NCBI GenBank assembly: GCA_021160415.1
Contig: JAGHCP010000078.1
Location: 1-7,253, forward strand
DNA length: 7,253 bases
Reading direction: 5' to 3'
Source of the DNA: Desulfurococcales archaeon
GTDB lineage: Archaea; Thermoproteota; Thermoprotei_A; Sulfolobales; NBVN01
The position numbers were made by a program, and so were the translations under genes. Below are positions 5,785-7,253 of this stretch, piece after piece. Under the pieces are notes generated by a model. The model was given only the letters and a program-made list of their open reading frames with translations, did no database searches and was not told where the DNA came from. Numbering within the stretch: the stretch's first letter is position 1; each line of letters starts with the position of its first letter.

Positions 5785-6855
5785 TTCGTAGAAGATCTTA
5801 TCAGGCATCGCCACGTAGTAACCTCTGCTCCTCTGCCTCCAGTAAGCCCCGAAAGGCTTCATGTAGATGAGGCGGCCGGCCAGGGGATTACGTGAAGTGA
5901 CATTCAAGTAGAACTCATGGGAGAACCCACCCTTAGCTACGTATACGGCCACCCTGTAAGTACCGTTGGTGAATAACGTCACCCTAATTACATGATCCAT
6001 CCAGTCGTCAACCCTCCCAGGTGGGCTGAAGGGGTTGAAGAGGTCCTCCCAGAAAACGAGGAAGTCAACCTCCTTCGCTCCTGGAAGCCTCTCCAGGTAG
6101 AACTTCGATGTCCTCCCCGCTGCGTGCCAGGTGAAGCTCCAGTTCTCATCACCTCCTGTCGGGTTGATGACTATAACAACTGGGGAATCGATCGGTCTCT
6201 CACCCCACTTAACCCAGGAAGTCGTTATTGTGTATTCATTGACGCCGCTTAGGATTGGGGCTATCCCTTCATAGGGTCCTTTAACCACGGCAGTGCTGTT
6301 GTCGTAGAGGAGGTACTCCCCCGTGACGTAGTTGAAGACCACCCAATGGGTTCTCCCGCTCCTATTCCTGATAGCCTTAAGAGCTAAGTACACATTACTG
6401 GTTCTCCTCAACCTTATCTTAGGGGTTTCTAGGGAGTACGCGACTTCCCCCGCCTCCGAAACAAGCCTAAGCCTAACTTCCTCAACACCCTTCTCCGTTA
6501 CCTTCGAGAGGTAGATAGAGGGGATGATTACCTGGGATACTTTGCCGGGTTCGACCCTCACTTCAGTTCGGTAAGTAAGGACTAGGTTTCCCGAGGTGTC
6601 GTATATATACACGGACCTAACGCTGGCTTCCCTACTCCCTAAACTCCTCACGAAGATCTTTAACCCGCCTGAAGGGAGCCTGCTGACGCCGTCAACCGAC
6701 ATGATGTCCGAGCCTGTACTGGTGCCGCCCGAGCTCAGCTGCGAAACGTAGCCTGGGAGAAACGCATACATCACTACAGCGAAGGCTATAGATACACCTA
6801 TGAGGAGGGCTGACGAGAGATCTGCGGAGATCCCTACCCTCGATCTCCTCACCAA
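5779..6855 (-). CDS. Secreted prepilin-like protein of unknown function
   Basis: The 358-residue protein has a short basic N-terminus (MVRRSRVG) followed by ISADLSSALLIG and a hydrophobic stretch to about residue 34. This layout resembles archaeal type IV pilin/archaellin precursors, which are cut just before the hydrophobic helix. The charged residue usually found two before the cut is Val7 here, so processing by PibD/FlaK is uncertain. Residues 60-150 look like a beta-rich domain. The rest (155-358) is rich in aromatic residues and beta strands, and I do not recognise it. Five N-glycosylation sequons (N164, N186, N238, N297, N318) support an external location. The protein is much larger than a normal pilin, so it may be a minor pilin, adhesin or membrane-anchored surface protein. 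The TTG at 6853-6855 or the adjacent GTG at 6850-6852 is the start, and an AT-rich box at 6869-6879 suggests a leaderless message. Confidence 0.65.
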   Translation of the reverse strand: MVRRSRVGISADLSSALLIGVSIAFAVVMYAFLPGYVSQLSSGGTSTGSDIMSVDGVSRLPSGGLKIFVRSLGSREASVRSVYIYDTSGNLVLTYRTEVRVEPGKVSQVIIPSIYLSKVTEKGVEEVRLRLVSEAGEVAYSLETPKIRLRRTSNVYLALKAIRNRSGRTHWVVFNYVTGEYLLYDNSTAVVKGPYEGIAPILSGVNEYTITTSWVKWGERPIDSPVVIVINPTGGDENWSFTWHAAGRTSKFYLERLPGAKEVDFLVFWEDLFNPFSPPGRVDDWMDHVIRVTLFTNGTYRVAVYVAKGGFSHEFYLNVTSRNPLAGRLIYMKPFGAYWRQRSRGYYVAMPDKIFYEG

Positions 6856-6868
6856 GTCCCTGAATCCT

Positions 6869-6879
6869 CAAATTAAATC
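6869..6879 (-). promoter_or_regulatory. Candidate TATA box of the prepilin-like gene
   Basis: GATTTAATTTG on the minus strand is centred about 20-25 bases before the TTG/GTG start pair, predicting transcription from the start codon itself. A GAGGA a few bases downstream of the box lies about 12 bases before the TTG, so a ribosome-site-based start is not excluded. Confidence 0.45.
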
Positions 6880-6926
6880 TACATCCTAACCCCTAATTAC
6901 TCTATCAGCGGCTGTCCACACACAAA

Positions 6927-7020
6927 CTACGGTAGCTGGAGTTGCAAGCTCTAACTTCCAAGAGGTTGTGTGAAACGCGTTAAGCAATAATCCGCGTTAC
7001 GCCCTGCTCTACGGTAGAGC
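6927..7020. repeat. Two copies of a CTACGGTAG inverted motif around the M20 gene end
   Basis: CTAC-G-GTAG occurs at 6927-6935 and again at 7009-7017. The second copy is the core of a longer perfect inverted repeat, GCTCTAC-G-GTAGAGC (7006-7020), which spans the stop codon of the M20 hydrolase gene. Between them CGCGTTA is repeated directly at 6976-6982 and 6993-6999. The segment between the M20 gene and the prepilin-like gene otherwise holds no reading frame or RNA gene I could support. Confidence 0.4.
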
Positions 7021-7253
7021 CCTGTTCAGCGCCTTCACCAACATTAAGTATTCCTCGACGCACTTCCTTAGCTCAACCACCCCGACCTTCTCATCCGGCT
7101 TATGAGCCAGCCTCTCATCCCCTGGTCCGAGTCCAAACCCAGGCACCCCTAGCTCCCCTGAAGGGTGGACGAGGTCGGTGCTGAACCACCAGTAAACCCT
7201 TCTCACCCTAGCGTATGCCTTCTTCACGCTCTCAAACACGGGCTTCACAACCC
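7009..7253 (-). CDS. M20-family metallohydrolase, C-terminal fragment
   Basis: The last 80 residues of a gene that enters from the right edge are visible, and the frame is still open at base 7253. The segment VYWWFSTDLVHPSGELGVPG then GFGLGPGDERLAHKPDEKV matches the end of M20 peptidases and deacylases (ArgE, DapE, LysK, YgeY and aminoacylase relatives). There GPG(D/E)...AH..DE is conserved and the His (codon 7102-7104) is a ligand of the two-zinc centre. The 'fsTd....G.lG.P..GfGPGdE' wording is closest in my memory to YgeY-type proteins, but ArgE/DapE/LysK are not excluded. The enzyme is expected to be cytosolic and to hydrolyse an amide or N-acyl bond. It ends in KALNRALP with a TAG stop lying inside an inverted repeat. 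The gene lies on the same strand as the prepilin-like gene, 153 bases upstream of it, which appears to have its own promoter. Confidence 0.8.
   Translation of the reverse strand, partial: VVKPVFESVKKAYARVRRVYWWFSTDLVHPSGELGVPGFGLGPGDERLAHKPDEKVGVVELRKCVEEYLMLVKALNRALP

Noticed and set aside
6856..7008. Possible C/D box or other small RNA in the intergenic segment
   Set aside because: I looked for RUGAUGA and CUGA boxes in the right order and spacing on both strands and found no convincing set. CACACAA...TTGTGTG arms there are only 7 bases with a loop of nearly 40.
1..7253. A CRISPR, defence-island or mobile-element origin for the window
   Set aside because: No repeat arrays, transposase, integrase, tRNA attachment site, nuclease or toxin-antitoxin pair could be seen. 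The genes look like native chromosomal metabolism and surface genes.

Overview
The window looks like a chromosomal segment of a thermophilic archaeon, most probably a member of the Thermoproteota (crenarchaea). Several signs point this way. TATA-like boxes of the TTTAAA/TTAAATA type sit about 25 bp before starts. Some leaders are very short or absent, while Shine-Dalgarno sites appear inside operons. Arg AGG/AGA and Ile ATA codons are used heavily, GTG/TTG starts are common, and gene families are archaeal in style (B12-type radical SAM, prepilin-like N-terminus, thioredoxin-CcdA). The genus cannot be named from sequence alone. No rRNA, tRNA, CRISPR array, transposase or integrase was seen, and no gene-free stretch exceeds about 155 bp.

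Layout: (1) bases 1-75 hold the first 25 codons of a minus-strand amidohydrolase that runs off the left edge. (2) 153-1361 (minus) is an exported thioredoxin domain fused to a six-helix CcdA/DsbD-type electron-transfer membrane domain. (3) 1478-3805 (minus) is a tight three-gene operon read right to left: a MarR/GbsR-like winged-helix regulator, an unrecognised 127-residue protein, and a cobalamin-domain/radical SAM enzyme. The reading frames overlap by 13 and 8 bases. A perfect 8+2+8 inverted repeat (3820-3837) sits where the operon's transcription should start, and a hairpin lies directly after the last stop codon. (4) 3919-5340 (plus) is a membrane-bound, processive-type family 2 glycosyltransferase, divergent from the operon. 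(5) 5392-5763 (plus) is a RidA-family deaminase with its own TATA box and a GTG start. (6) 5779-6855 (minus) is a prepilin-like secreted protein, convergent with ridA. (7) 7009-7253 (minus) is the C-terminal end of an M20-family metallohydrolase that enters from the right edge.

The most interesting part is the regulator / unknown protein / radical SAM operon with its candidate operator. The regulator probably represses its own operon from the palindrome, and may also affect the divergent glycosyltransferase 80 bp away. What the radical SAM enzyme makes and what the 127-residue protein does cannot be read from the sequence. The thioredoxin-CcdA fusion is the second point of interest because it carries extra cysteine pairs on both sides of the membrane. 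The RidA, M20 hydrolase and amidohydrolase genes look like ordinary metabolic genes, with no visible link to the rest.
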